Shown: piece after piece, positions 12,288 through 23,673 of the stretch
Numbering within the stretch: the stretch's first letter is position 1
Layout of the letters: each line of letters begins with the position of its first letter
Source of the DNA: Platynereis dumerilii
Taxonomy: Eukaryota; Annelida; Polychaeta; Phyllodocida; Nereididae
Assembly (NCBI GenBank): GCA_026936325.1
Contig: JAPTHN010000004.1
Coordinates: forward strand, 41,619,289-41,683,288
Direction of reading: 5' to 3'
DNA length: 64,000 bases
Made by a program: the position numbers and the translations under genes
Notes under the pieces: model-generated
What the model was told of the DNA's origin: nothing
Database searches by the model: none
Seen by the model: the letters and a program-made list of their open reading frames with translations, nothing else

Positions 12288-12589
12288 TTTGCTGCTGCGC
12301 AGCCTATGTTTTATATGCAGTGGTATGATCCAACTTGCGGGCTGACTACTGCAGACAGTATTAAACCTATCATAGACAAGCATCATTATGTCAAAAATCA
12401 TGCAAGTGGGACAATTTCCTGTTTGCCAGGGACATTTTGGGTGGTCCAACAGCCAATGGAAAATAATAAAAGTGTAAAATTTGGTGATGGTACCCTAACT
12501 TTTTTCCATGTGGAAGAAGTGTGCAAATGTCAGCCAAATTGATTAATATTTAGAGTTGATTCATCAAGGTTGAAGTTTTCCTATATTTT

Positions 12590-15050
12590 GCATTAAAACG
12601 CCTATATCTAATTAAAGAAAGTAAACACCAAAAATATGTTGCTATCGAAAAACTGAAAGACCACGAAACAAGTAAGAGCTACCATATAGCAGTGGAAAAC
12701 AAGATAAATCAACACTTAAATGAAGATCAAACCTCAAAACATATCTGGACAAATATTAAAGATTCATGCTAAGAAGCAGCAGAAGAAATATTAGGATACA
12801 AAGGCCGCAAATAAAAAGAAAAACGTAGAAGCTATAAAAGAACTTTCAAAGCAACAGAAGAAAATCAGAGCAAATATAAACAGTATCAAAGGAAATGGTA
12901 TCAACGAAAAAGGGATAAAGCTTCAAAAAGAAAGAAACAAAATTATGAAAGAAATCAAAAAAGAAATACAGAAAGAAGAAGATAAAGAAATAGAAGACCT
13001 AGTAAAAGAAATTGAAAACACCAAGCAAGATTCACGAAGAATGTGTACAGCTATGAAAAAATTAAGAGTAACAGAACCAAAGAAAAACATTCTTGCTCAA
13101 GGTCCGAATTGGAAGGTCAACAACAGTAAAGAACAGGTAGAAGTAATCAGAGATCATTTCGAAAAAGTGTTCTTCAAAGATGGAGAAGAGAGCATTCATG
13201 TAAAACCAGCAAAAATGGATCCACCTTTCGAAACGGAAGAAATTAACTGAGCCATAAACACTTTGAAAAACAACTAGGCCCGTTTTCACCAACATGGTAT
13301 TAAGAATTGAGCCAGGTCTTAGCTAAGACCTGGTCTGGCTAAGCCTAGCAGTCAAGCAGAGTAGGATCAAGGAATTTCAGTTTAGTGAAATTTGACACGT
13401 ATTGTACGAACAGATCAGCTGTTATACAAACACAATGGCTCAATTTCCTAAACAAAGACAAAAATATGGCAACATAGAGGAGAGAGGGGCTTGGAAATTT
13501 TTAAAATAGATCATTGCCAACCCAGTATTGATGAAAAAAAAGTGTTAAAAACTTCCCTCCCTTTCCTATTAACTTACCTATCATTGCTATCAAGTAACCA
13601 AACAACACAACAACCTATGTTACACTGTATTCTCAAAAGTATCATAGTCTCTTGCACAAACATCAACTTTCATTAACTTTTTTGTCATATTTAAAACGAC
13701 ATTCAAGGTGTTGGCCATAGTCAACATTAATAACCTGCTCTACCCATACCAAAATAAGTTCTAAGTTGGTAATAGAGATTTCCCACAAATGAGCAAAATG
13801 TGACAATAAGCCACATTTTGGTGTTGAGGTCTCCGCCTGCAGTAGCCACATTTTTGTGAGATTCATTATAGGCCTACAGATTGCATAAATTTCAATAATA
13901 TTTAATTGATTAAAGCCCAAATATTTAGCTTCATTTTACAATTTTTCTGGTTTTTACCAGTTCATTTTGAGATCTATAAGAATCTTTGCTCTATGATATA
14001 CCGAATCCTACTATTAATTCATGGACCGCTCTGTCTTTCCCAGCCAAAGTATAAGTTGCCCATCAACAAAAACTTGCATGCGACCTTTTCTCACCCACTA
14101 CAAGGTTTAGGCTGGGTTTTATGTTCCAAATTTATATTTCATATTTTGCCCTAACATTTAACGCCAAATTTAACGGGTATCATGCTAGTTGTGAAATGGT
14201 GAAATTGGCCTCATTTGCATATCATGTGTGAAAGCTTGCTCATTGGCCAGCTTTGGAGGTGTGTCTTGACCTATTCACATTAGGCTGTGCTGAGTGCCTG
14301 GGTGGAAACAGACTTTTTTTTATGTGCTGAACAAACTTTTATTTTCCAGGGTCATGTGCTGAACCAATTATTTTCATCTTAAGTCCAGACCTCCCTCCCC
14401 TCCGCTTATACATGTAAATCTGGTCAGACCCAAAGGGACAACACTTTAACAGTTTGAGATCACTAATCTGTAAGTTGTCTTACAATATTTGTCAACCACT
14501 GAACCTTGACTAGTCTATAGACTAAAACTCAGTTGGTGAAAGGGACTTCAGTAAACCAGGTTTAAGGCTGTTAAGACCTGGCTCTTCTCTTAGTACCATG
14601 TTGGTGAAATCGGCCCCTAGAGTCCGGGAATCTCTCTACAACAGTGAAATCTGGACATTAACATCGAATTTAGAACACAAAATAGATATTTTCCAAAGAA
14701 TATTATTAAGACAACTATTAAGAATCCACTATCCACACAGAATATCAAATGAAGATTTGTACCAATGAACAGGAATCAAAGCAAAATAGAGTGTCACTAT
14801 CAAAAAGAGAAGACTAAATTGGCTTGGCCATCTTTTAAGATTACCATCTGAAACACCTGCCCAAAAAGCCTTTGATGAGTTTCTTCGACCAGTTAAAAGA
14901 CCTCAAGGAAGACCAGCTAACACATGGATGGGAAACATAATATTACAGATATCGAAGAGAATTGGCAAGAAACAGAGACACCTGTAGGGAAGTGACTAAA
15001 ATGGAGAGTGCAGAGTCCTCACAGACATGAGCGCAACAAAGAAGAAGAAG
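12590..15050 (+). mobile_element. RTE-like LINE, RT core missing, split by a TIR element
   Basis: The left part (12610-13276) has the lysine/glutamate-rich linker of APE-type LINEs, including YHIAVENKINQHLNED-like and EEAAEEILGYKGRK-like fragments and a 101-codon open stretch ending PPFETEEIN. The right part (14630-15045) has an LYNSEIWTLT-like block, a FQRILLRQLLRIHYPHRI-like block and RRLNWLGHLLRLPSETPAQK, the conserved tail of RTE-type elements. It ends in an AAGAAGAAGAAG tail. The palm with the catalytic aspartates is absent between them, where a TIR element now sits (13277-14617). Stops and frameshifts show it is dead. Confidence 0.7.
13277..14617. mobile_element. TIR DNA element, ~1.34 kb, inside the LINE
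   Basis: The left end GGCCCGTTTTCACCAACATG and the right end, read inward, GGGGCCGATTTCACCAACAT share about 45 bp of imperfect inverted repeat, including GAGCCAGGTCTTA. A TA dinucleotide flanks each end (13275-13276 and 14618-14619). Interior frames are short and match nothing I recognise. Superfamily not assigned. Confidence 0.65.
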
Positions 15051-16295
15051 CCTATATCTAAATAATGAAAATTGTGTAATATCATATTTTCCTTTCATTT
15101 GAGGCCTATTACGGCACTAACCAATTGAGGAAAAAGCAACATAACACATGTTAATATATCTTCCTTTCCACATTGAAAAAAGTTATTTGTCATTTATATC
15201 ATTAAAATTGTTATGTCAATTGATGTGTATTGGGTGAAAATTTGACAAATTGGTACACCAATGTAGATTTATTAATAATGTTAAAATTCAAGGAAAAGGT
15301 TTTTGGATCATGACTGAGTCATGACATACTACTTTCAATAGATTATTTTAATCCAGAATGAAAAAAAGAACATCACACTGTCAAAAGTTGCGCCAGCTTT
15401 CTATCACAGAAATGATAGAATCCTTCTGATGTCTAGTGAATTTTCTCCTGATTCTCCTCTGATTAGATCCTATACTGTCTTCTCATTTTCCGGCCAAGTG
15501 CTATTTCGGCACATGCTACAGAAACTATTTAAAAAGAGGTGAGGGTAGCAATTCCATCTTTCTCAACAACATGTTCAACATTCAATACACTAGTATACAA
15601 ATGACCTACTAATAATTCTTGGGCAAGATCTTTGACGAATGTCTAAGTTTTATGTGCCCGGTAATTCATGCGCCCCTACGGAAATTAGTGATACCCCAGA
15701 AAAAATAGTTTTGGTTATATATGTTTGCAAAGATCCATGCTCAAAAGTTATTAAAGTTAGTTCTATGATAATAGAACACAGTAAGTTGTCTTTCTCGAAC
15801 GGGTATCCCTGCGAAAGATAAACTGCCTCAAATATTGTACTGTAACTGACAATAGCAGGGAAGAAAATGCTGTTGGATTATAAGAACCACTTTCACAACT
15901 GATTGTGAAGCAGAATCCACATTATTTTCATTAACACAAAAATGCAGCAATTTGAGGAAATCGCTAGTGATGAATTATGCCACAGAGAGCTCTGCAATGG
16001 CAAGGGAAAGATTTGCCCAATAACGAACAAACTCCCACTATATCTATTTTACAGAGTAGTTCAGGCCAGCATCCATAGTTTTTATGTATGAACTTCACAC
16101 TGTAAATCCAGCTGCCGGCAGTTACCTGGTTTTCTGCCTTAAAATGGTACTTTTCTGCCGTAAAATGGTATTGTTATAGCTGTTGCCATAGCATGGCTCC
16201 AGCTGTGGGTGCCAAATATGGGTATTTATAGGCTATTTATAGGCCTATAATTCTCAGGAAATTGCATGACAGCAAAAATATTTCCAGCCCGAGAC
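15051..16295. other. Intergenic with one duplicated block
   Basis: The block 15950-16020 (AGGAAATCGCTAGTGATGAA, then GAGCTCTGCAATGG, then AAAGATTTGCCCAA) recurs at 17762-17840. Part of it recurs again near 18899-18945 (TGCCCAAATCACTGAGATTT). A 60-codon open frame at 15639-15821 has no recognisable domain, and I leave it uncalled. Confidence 0.4.
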
Positions 16296-16533
16296 AAAAA
16301 ACATATCACAAATGTCTGTATTTTTCCACTCACCAGAGCTTTCACCCATCTCTCATGGGCATCTTCAGTTATCAATTGTTCTCAACATAAGCCATCACTC
16401 AACAGGGACCAGGGCTGCTTGACTCTGAGCAGTCATTTGACAAACTGAGAACAAGAGATAGCTGAAGAAGCCCATGAGAGATGGTTGAAAGCTCTGATGA
16501 GTGGAAAAGTACAGACCTTTGTGATATGATTTT
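16296..16533. repeat. Foldback element, ~85-bp arms
   Basis: Left arm CATATCACAAATGTCTGTAT ... CATCTCTCATGGGCATCTTC and right arm (complement) CATATCACAAAGGTCTGTAC ... CATCTCTCATGGGCTTCTTC pair over about 85 bp, with a loop of about 60 bp. This is a typical small foldback or MITE; no coding sequence. Confidence 0.7.
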
Positions 16534-16539
16534 TATTTC

Positions 16540-16770
16540 ACTGGAGGGGTTGTTTCCAATTTAAAATCGTATGTATGCCAGAGAATGCCGTAAGCTTGTT
16601 TCAATAAATGTGAATAAGAGAAGCCAATTGGCTCACAATGTAATTTTTCATATGCATTGGTATGATCGACCTTGCAGGCTGACTAGTGCAGACAGTATTG
16701 AGCCTATTATAGACAAGCATCATTATGTCAAAAATCATGCAAGTGGAACAATTTCCTGTTTGTGGGTGAC
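16540..16770. repeat. Dispersed repeat, uninterrupted copy
   Basis: Matches 11065-11144 plus 12300-12430 in order (ATGTATGCCAGAGAATGCC, GAGAAGCCAATTGGC, TGGTATGATCGACCTTGCAG, AAAAATCATGCAAGTGGAAC). It is the pre-insertion form of the copy split by the element at 11145-12287. Confidence 0.65.
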
Positions 16771-17029
16771 CTTGTTTATCCACATTTTGCTTTTTTTTTA
16801 GTAAATTGACAATACAGATATCGCACCCTGATGTGAATGTGATAGGCCCGAATTATGGTACTCACATCATTCATGTCTTCAAACAGCAGAAAGTAAGCAC
16901 TTGAAATTCTCCGGCTAGAAAGTCATTGATTCTGTGTTTCCAGAAATTGATTTGACCAGTAAATTATGTATTAACAGCAATGAAAAAGGCGAATGAAATG
17001 ACACTGTTGATTGATATGAATAAGTTTGG

Positions 17030-17690
17030 TGGCAAGTTTCAAAGGCAAGGCTTGGTGGCAATTCTTAGTGGCTATTCTTGATTGCCATTCTTGGTCGCAA
17101 TTCCTGGTGCAACTTTAGATTTCAATTCAATAGTGGCAACTTTTGATTGCTATTTCAGTGGCAATTCTTAGTGGCAATTTTATATTGCTATGCCCTTTGG
17201 CAATTTTTAGAGGAAATTTCTTGCTAGCAATTCTTAGTGGCAACTTTTGATTGCTATTTTTGGTGGCCATTCTTACTGGAAAGTTTGTAGTGGCAATTTT
17301 TGATTTCTCTTCTTGGCGAAAATTCTTAGTGGAAATTTTTGATTGCTATTTTTGGGGGCCATTCTTGGTGGAAAGTTTGTAGTGGCAATTTTTTATTGCT
17401 ATTCTTGGCAGCAATTCTTAGTGGAAATTTTTGATTGCTCTAATGCCTTTCTTGGTGGCTAGTTTTATTGGCAATTTTTTAGTGCTTTTCTTGCTGGCAA
17501 TACTTAGCGGAAATTTTTGATTGGCAGCAATTCTTAGTGGTAATTTTGGGTTGCTGTTGTTGCGGCAAGTCTTAGTGGAAATTTCTGATTGTATCTCGGG
17601 ATGGCAAATCTTGGTGGCAATTCTTAATGGCAATTTTTGATCGCTATTCTTTGGAGCATTTCTTGGTAACAATTCTTCATGGAAATGGTC
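17030..17690. repeat. Degenerate minisatellite
   Basis: Variations of TTCTTAGTGGCAATTTTTGA, TTGCTATTCTTGGTGGC and GGAAAGTTTGTAGTGGCAAT are repeated more than ten times with irregular spacing. An open frame on the minus strand here (lysine/alanine-rich, with the words KLPLRIA and ATK repeated) is just a reading of the repeat. Confidence 0.7.
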
Positions 17691-17840
17691 AACTTTCATG
17701 TTCAACTCCTCAATTGCCAAAGAAAATCCACATCGTTTGTATTCACAGAGAAATTCAGAACGATATAAGGAAATCACTAGAGATGAATCAGTCCCCCTTT
17801 TCAAAGAGCTCTGCAATGGAAATGGAAAGATTTGCCCAAA

Positions 17841-19352
17841 TCACTGAAATTAGACCAAAACACACCTGTACCCGTATTGAAGAAAAGGTTCGAATCTCAC
17901 AAGACTGTTAGGTTAAGTTAAGGATACTCCCTCTGTAAATCTATTTTACCTCGTAAATTCAAGCCCAAATCTGCAGTTCATACCATTATCATAGATCAAC
18001 CAACGGGTAGCTCTCATTTATAACGTATTATGATCTTCCAATAATTTTTTTATAGTCTTAAGGCGATTAAGGGTTACATTTTGCATTTATAAAAACCTAT
18101 TAAGGGATTTTCCTGGTTGTGGGATCTCAGCAGATTATAAGAAGTGGACAATAGATAAATGCTTTTTAAAATAAAATAATAAAACTATTAAGATTGGATT
18201 CATTGACGACAAAAATAGGCCAATTTTTTCATCTTTTGGTTTTCAAAATATTCCACTTGTGTCAAAGAATAGTAATTATTTCCCAAAAGCTGGAAATGGC
18301 ACTCAAGTTGTCTCATGTCATTGCCAATCTCATCTCCAAATTTCATGATCTTTACTGCATTTGAGAAAAAAAGCCCAGTATATGCAGTGTACTAGTGTTG
18401 TTTTTACTTTGAAAGAACAAGCCCTCATGTCAAACTGGTGTAATTGGTGCAGGCCTATTTTTTTATGTGAAAATGTGTAAGAAAGTAAGTTGGATGATTT
18501 TGAAATGAAGGGAATTTAGAATTGTGCATTCATAAATTACCTTGTTGTTCATTGAACTCAATCATCATTTCGAGAGTTTACATTTTTTTACAACTTGTGA
18601 TTTCTTGCATCTAGTTGAACTTCATATGTAAAACTGTCTTGTGAGATTGGAGCTTTGTCCCATTGAGTCAAAAATAGGTAGTAGTAATGTTGGTCAACTC
18701 CAAGTGATCTGAGGAGTATGTGGCTCTGTAGCAAAGTGGTCAGAAAGTATGCCATCATAGCCATGTGTCCATTTTAAAATGGTTCATATCCAGAGATTTT
18801 CAAAATTTTCACTCCTGATTGCTGGTGTTCGATGGGGTGGTTCGTGGACATCAGTGCTATGTACAGATTAAACTATATTATTTCCTTGATAATATGAAGA
18901 AGAATCTGCCCAAATCACTGAGATTTATCCAAAACACCAGTATTTGTTTAATTTTAGCCATGCAAGAAAAGCGTCAAGTCTCACATTATTGCATCATCGT
19001 ATGAATTTGTTAACTTGCACTCCTTGATTTCCCATTTGTGCTCAGCATACCTGAACCAGTATACCATCAATGGTCCAATCAGAGTTATTCCAAATAAAAG
19101 CTTATACAGTATAGTTGTTTGCTGCTACAGCTGGATAGGTTTATCGTAAGTCTTTGGGTAGTACGGGGAAAATACACGCATATACTGATGAAAATTCCCA
19201 AAAGAACTCTTAGTGCAATTTTGAGGGCATGCTTCAGAAAATTAAGTGTCCCTGTTGCAATTCATAAACAATGTTTTAACCTTGATTTTTTAAATTAGCT
19301 GATAGAAGTTCCATTTCCAGGTTTGTGCCCAAGCAACCCAAGTGTGCATATA
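17841..19352. other. Intergenic or upstream intron, no exon recognised
   Basis: Upstream exons of the gene whose 3' exons lie at 19768-21368 may be here or further left, but I find none with a convincing acceptor, frame and donor. Confidence 0.3.
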
Positions 19353-19566
19353 TCGTAAAACGGGGTAATGTTGGCAATCCGCGGTAAAGTTGGCATGCTA
19401 TTTTGACCCACTTAATAGCAGAAATGCCAACTTTTCTCACTGACACATATGGTAACTTTGCCAAAGTTACCTGTTTCAATGAGGAAAGTTAGAATTTCTT
19501 CCATTAAGTGGGTCAAAATGGCATTCAAACTTTACCCCGGATTGCCAACTTTACCCCGTTCTACAG
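19353..19566. mobile_element. Palindromic TA-flanked MITE (CCGTAAAACGGGG family)
   Basis: This 214-bp near-palindrome begins TCGTAAAACGGGGTAATGTT and ends TTACCCCGTTCTACAG, with TA on both sides (19351-19352 and 19567-19568). The motif GTAAAGTTGGC or its complement occurs several times. Its ends match those of the 1.7-kb element at 24901-26599. Confidence 0.7.
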
Positions 19567-19767
19567 TATTGAGGAATGGCATGAAATTTGTTCTCAATAA
19601 CTCAACAATATATAGAAAACAGGGAATATCACGGGTAAATAGTGTAGCACGGAGAACATATTTGTATTCCAATAATGAACATACAATAAATAATTGGTGC
19701 ATGGGTTTGGGTTTGAAAGTGTATTTTGATTAAGATTATTACATGATACATAATTTTTATTTTACAG

Positions 19768-19960
19768 ACTTACTATGCCTGTGCTCGCTACTGCCGCTAT
19801 CTTCAAGTCCTGCATGAGATGGAGACTGGAGAGATTGCTGCTCTGACTCCAGTGCAAAGAGCTGCAGAACTCAGAATATTCTATGAGGTCCTGAATTACC
19901 TGTTCACAAGGCCCTCTGCTCCAGACTTGTGTGGCCTTGTCAAGCTGGTTTACTATGATG
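19768..19960 (+). CDS. Penultimate coding exon of an unrecognised gene
   Basis: A T-rich tract ending TTTTACAG precedes the exon and GTATGT follows it. The 193-nt exon is open from its first base (phase 0 in, phase 1 out). It encodes about 64 residues starting TYYACARYCRYLQVLHEMET and ending LCGLVKLVYYD. It is rich in predicted helix, with no signal or membrane segment. Base composition is higher in G+C than its surroundings, as expected for a real exon. I do not recognise the family and assign no function. The downstream partner exon is at 21280-21368; earlier exons were not found in the window. Confidence 0.75.
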
Positions 19961-20330
19961 GTATGTATGACAAGAAATGCAATTAATATTGAAACCCGTG
20001 GTCCATTGATGAAATATCAAAATTATTACAGAACATTAAAGATTCAATAAGCAGATATTTGGCAACCGGCTAATTTGGAACAAGATCCCTGATGTCTATC
20101 AACTGTGTAAGTTCAATTTTCCAAAAAATGTGATAACTGAGCTGCAAATATTTATGGCACATAAATGATGTAAAAACAATTTCAATGTTGAAACAAAGTA
20201 AACAGAAAAGAGGTGAAATTTGTGGTCTAATATGACATGAAAATTATTACAAGACCTAAAAGAACCTGTGAGCAGATACTGGGCAATCATTTGGAATAAG
20301 ATCCTCCATTAATTATGTATTTTTCTGTAG

Positions 20331-20421
20331 TATCTACCTTATCATGAGGTCCTGAATTACCTACTCACAAGGCCCTTTGCTCCATGTGGCTATGTTATTG
20401 CCAAGCTCATTTACTATGATG
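20331..20421 (+). CDS. Possible mutually exclusive exon (duplicated)
   Basis: The second copy of the exon end has an acceptor (TTTTTCTGTAG) and a donor (GTATGT). Between them are 91 nt with no stop, phase 0 in and phase 1 out, exactly as for the exon at 19768-19960. It would encode about 30 residues, YLPYHEVLNYLLTRPF, then APCGYVIAKLIYYD, the same length from the TRP motif to the end as the parent exon (TRPSAPDLCGLVKLVYYD). Because both exons share phases, splicing one or the other keeps the frame into 21280-21368, whereas using both would shift it. It could also be a decaying duplicate that has not yet gained a stop. Confidence 0.45.
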
Positions 20422-20457
20422 GTATGTATGATGGCAAGAAAATTCATATTAAGCTAA

Positions 20458-20877
20458 GGGACCGTTCAGAAGTTATGACTGGGGGGGGGGGTGGTAGTTT
20501 TGGCTGAGGGAGTACTAACTATTCACACATGTTTCAACGGGGGGTACTAATTTTTGACAAGATGTTCAAGGGGGTAATAAAATTTGACGAAACATGTATG
20601 TATTAAAACACGCATACGCTCAGTTTATTCACACTTTTTTTACGTGCAAAAGTCCGCGAATCTGTACGCACGACTTTACAAGGAGAACATGTATAACAAT
20701 ATTGGTATGAATTGCTTTGTATGTCGAGGGGGGCAGGTACCAAAAATCTGCAAGAATCCTAGGGGTGGGGTACTAAAAATCTGCATGAATCTCAAGGGGA
20801 GGGCGGTATCAATTTTTGACCAGAAGTTCTGACAAAACTCCCACCCTGCCCCCCTGTCATAAATTCTGAATGGTCCC
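20458..20877. mobile_element. PIF/Harbinger-like MITE in the intron
   Basis: Inverted ends GGGACCGTTCAGAAGTTATG and (inward from the right) GGGACCATTCAGAATTTATG are flanked by TAA on both sides (20455-20457 and 20878-20880). The 420-bp element is non-coding, with G-runs inside. A three-base TWA target and this terminus are typical of PIF/Harbinger MITEs. It sits inside copy 2 of the duplication and therefore post-dates it. Confidence 0.8.
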
Positions 20878-21279
20878 TAAGATGATATTAAAAAGCTACA
20901 GATTTGCCTTGAGCAGATATTGGTCAACTGACTAATTTGGAACAAGATCCCCCAAATCTGTCAACTTTGAAAGTTCTACTTTCGAAAAAATGTGATAACT
21001 GAGCTGCAAATATTTATATCACATAAATGATATAAAAACAATTTCAATAACACAAAAGAGGTCAAATTTGTGGTCTAAGATGACTTAAAAATGATTACAG
21101 GATCTAAAAGAATCTGTGAGCCGATCTTGGGCAATTACGATCATTTGGAATATGATCCTATTAACTTTGTATTTGTCAAATTTTTCTAAAAGGGTAAAAA
21201 TGTTTATCCAAAGATACAACACAAAATTTCACAATTAAAACAATAATTTCAGATTGAAAGGCAATGTGTTATTTTTCAG

Positions 21280-21368
21280 ATGACAAACATACAGGGAAGA
21301 AACTGTCTGAGGTCTTATTGGATGAAATTAAAGAGAGTCTGCGAGAAGAACGGGATGGAGGTTATTAG
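21280..21368 (+). CDS. Terminal coding exon of the same gene
   Basis: The acceptor ATTTTTCAG is followed by an 89-nt frame that completes the split codon left by the previous exon and ends in TAG. It encodes DDKHTGKKLSEVLLDEIKES and then LREERDGGY, a charged, lysine/glutamate-rich C-terminus without a membrane anchor, consistent with an intracellular protein. A possible polyadenylation signal AATAAA is at 22156-22161, about 0.8 kb downstream. Function unknown. Confidence 0.75.
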
Positions 21369-22493
21369 AGCACTCAGCTGATAATAACAACCCTCTGCAC
21401 CCTAAGATATAGGTTACTTCCTTTCGTTTCCCACTGAAGGATTGTATTTGGGATGGTCAATTTTATGATCATGTGATACACGTTATCATCCATGTTTTTC
21501 AACCTTTATACACGTTTTGCAATTTCTCACACTGATGTCTTGTATGGTATGACTTTTTAAAAAAATCTATGGGATATACATTTTTTGTGTCTGTTGATAC
21601 AAAATAGCTGAATAATATCAGTGGTGTCGGTGTAGGTGGGGCTGATGCGGCATTTTTGCATATATGACCAAAAGATGGGTGTTACACGAGGAAACATTTA
21701 GAGGATTTTCCCTGCACATTATTCCTGAAGACTTCAGTCCAATTTGCTTCACCACGTTAAAATGAAACCGATGCCCCTGAATAGTTTCTTGCCCTTAAAA
21801 AATATATGATAAAATAGATTTCATTATTAAATCAGATATTGCCTGCTTAACCACTGTCTGATGCATGTGTGGATATATACATGTACATAAATTGGTAAAA
21901 CTGAAGGTTATAAGTATTGTTTGTGTCGTTTATTTTTGTCTTTAGATATGCACTTATGCCATTCAACATTCAATTTTGCTTGTTTATATTATGTTGCATT
22001 ACATGCGTGTTACGCGAAAATTTAAACGATAAGAAATTGTGACATTTCTGCAAAGTATATTTTCATACGTCTGTTACATTTCCAATTTGAAGGACATATG
22101 GATGTATTCCTGCACATCTTTGAATCATTGCACATTGATATTCTTTGCAAAGGATAATAAAATTGATATGCTGTTTCAAATTTCTATAGGCCTAATTACA
22201 ATTACTACTCAGACGTTATCTGGATGTCTTGCTGACGTCCGATGGGTCAGATGTCCACTGGAAAGGCTGTCGTTTGATTGCTATTTATCATATACCTTTG
22301 TATCTTTATAAACTTAACTCTCACAGTTCAACATTTGTTTGTGCATACTGTGATGCTCATTAAAATGTAATCAAAAATAATAAGAGTTGCATATTATCTT
22401 ACTTCATTCACTATAAATCGTAAATGTGTGATTGACTGGTAACATTAGAGAATGTTTCATCTAAAAGTTCAACAAAATTAAGTCCACCCATTA
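21369..22493 (+). other. Likely 3' untranslated region and flank
   Basis: Stretch following the stop at 21368. There is no coding sequence; AATAAA occurs at 22156-22161. A 90-codon open stretch at 22039-22311 is AT-rich with no domain and is not called. Confidence 0.4.
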
Positions 22494-22837
22494 CAGTCCA
22501 TAACTTTGATATAGATAAAGAGTGGACTGATGCACTGTGAAAATGGCACTTCATGTGTCATCATGCTGATGATTTGTCATTATCATACCCTTTACTTTCA
22601 ATATTAATTTGATTTAAGGAGACTTATCCTGCTTGTTGGTGACAGCCAAACAAAAGGATTATGCATCTGATTTTCACTCTAGAATCAGTTATTATCATGA
22701 CTAATCAAACAGCCTAGAGCTATGTTTCCCATGTTGAAAGTAGAGAAGATGACACTTCATCGGCTATCATGAGTCACAAAGTGAATTTTTCACAGTGAAC
22801 TGGTCCTCATTTTTTTATATATCAAAGTGACAGACTG
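22494..22837. mobile_element. TA-flanked MITE, CACTGTGAAAATGGCACTT family, copy 1
   Basis: Flanked by TA (22492-22493 and 22838-22839). The arms read inward CAGTCCATAACTTTGATAT ... GAGTGGACTG ... CACTGTGAAAATGGCACTTC, with an imperfect complement on the right. The interior has TCATCATGCTGATGATTTGT and GGATTATGCATCTG. Three more copies are in this window (32037-32211 partial, 50938-51280, 56830-57266). Confidence 0.75.
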
Positions 22838-23673
22838 TAATCTACTTGGATATTTCAAAGATTTTTTCTCTTATTTTTAAGATGGTGAGCTAAATTATAG
22901 CCTAGCAAATTGGCTTTAAACGTGTGTATTTGCCATTATTCGTTGCTGATCCAGCAACCTTTGAATGTGCTCACCCTGGGTTTTATCCACATGAAATGAA
23001 GTTTATCTATCATCTATCTATCTATAAACTGCTCAATTTTATAAAATGTCAGTGAAGATCTTTGAGATATTAAAGTTTTTGTGAAGGGATACTAATTTTT
23101 GTTAATTCTTTAGATATTTAACTCATCAAAAAAATGGTGAGCTCACAATTTTTTCACATATTCATGCTAGAAGCTATATAAAGATCATTAAAATTATAAC
23201 TATGAAGCAATTAGCAAAAATATATCTGTCGATAGACGTCCTCCGTCACTATACTTCATGTCAATTTTGTCTGGTTTGTTGCTGAAGGTGGTTTGTGGAA
23301 TTCCAATGGTATTTCTTCAAGAACAACAAACAACTGATCTATTTTTGGATGGAATTTTATTGAGAAGAAGTCTGAGGAATCCCTGTGCTGTATATTTAAA
23401 ATGTTTTTACTTGGTCAAATGCTTTACGTGACAAACTATAAGGGCAAATCAAAATTGTTATAATACTTTTTTCTGATTTTTTGGTGCTCTTCAAAAATAG
23501 AAAGAAACCAGGCTTGCTGTAATTGTGTAAATTGACCTGTCGCAGAGCAGTATTCTGGCCAGAATCAGATACAAAAATTGTACAATGTTTACAACAGCCA
23601 GAAAGGAAAAATTATAACTTTCAATGTGATACAGCACAAACTAGATCTAAAGCTAGCTTCAATCTTAATACTA
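22838..23673. other. Intergenic, no gene seen
   Basis: AT-rich sequence with a short TATC microsatellite near 23010-23030. No exon was recognised. Confidence 0.35.

Larger units (their letters stand above)
10975..12430. repeat. Dispersed repeat, copy split by a TIR element
   Basis: The segment ending at 11144 (ATGTATGCCAGAGGATGCCA ... GAGAAGCCAATTGGC) and the segment from about 12300 (TGGTATGATCCAACTTGCGG ... CATCATTATGTCAAAAATCA) are continuous in the copy at 16560-16765. That copy therefore shows the empty site, and 11145-12287 is an insertion. Confidence 0.65.
19883..21180 (+). repeat. Tandem duplication of exon 3' half plus intron
   Basis: Copy 1 runs from ATGAGGTCCTGAATTACC at 19883 to about 20327. 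Copy 2 starts with the same words at 20344 and, once the MITE at 20458-20877 is removed, follows copy 1 through the intron to about 21180. Shared intron words include GTGATAACTGAGCTGCAAAT and ATTTGTGGTCTAA. The duplication includes the 5' splice site (GTATGTATG in both copies). Confidence 0.75.

Noticed and set aside
17418-17816. 132-codon minus-strand repeat protein (KLPLRIATK words)
   Set aside because: It lies in the minisatellite; the repeated peptide mirrors the repeated DNA and no splice or start evidence supports it.
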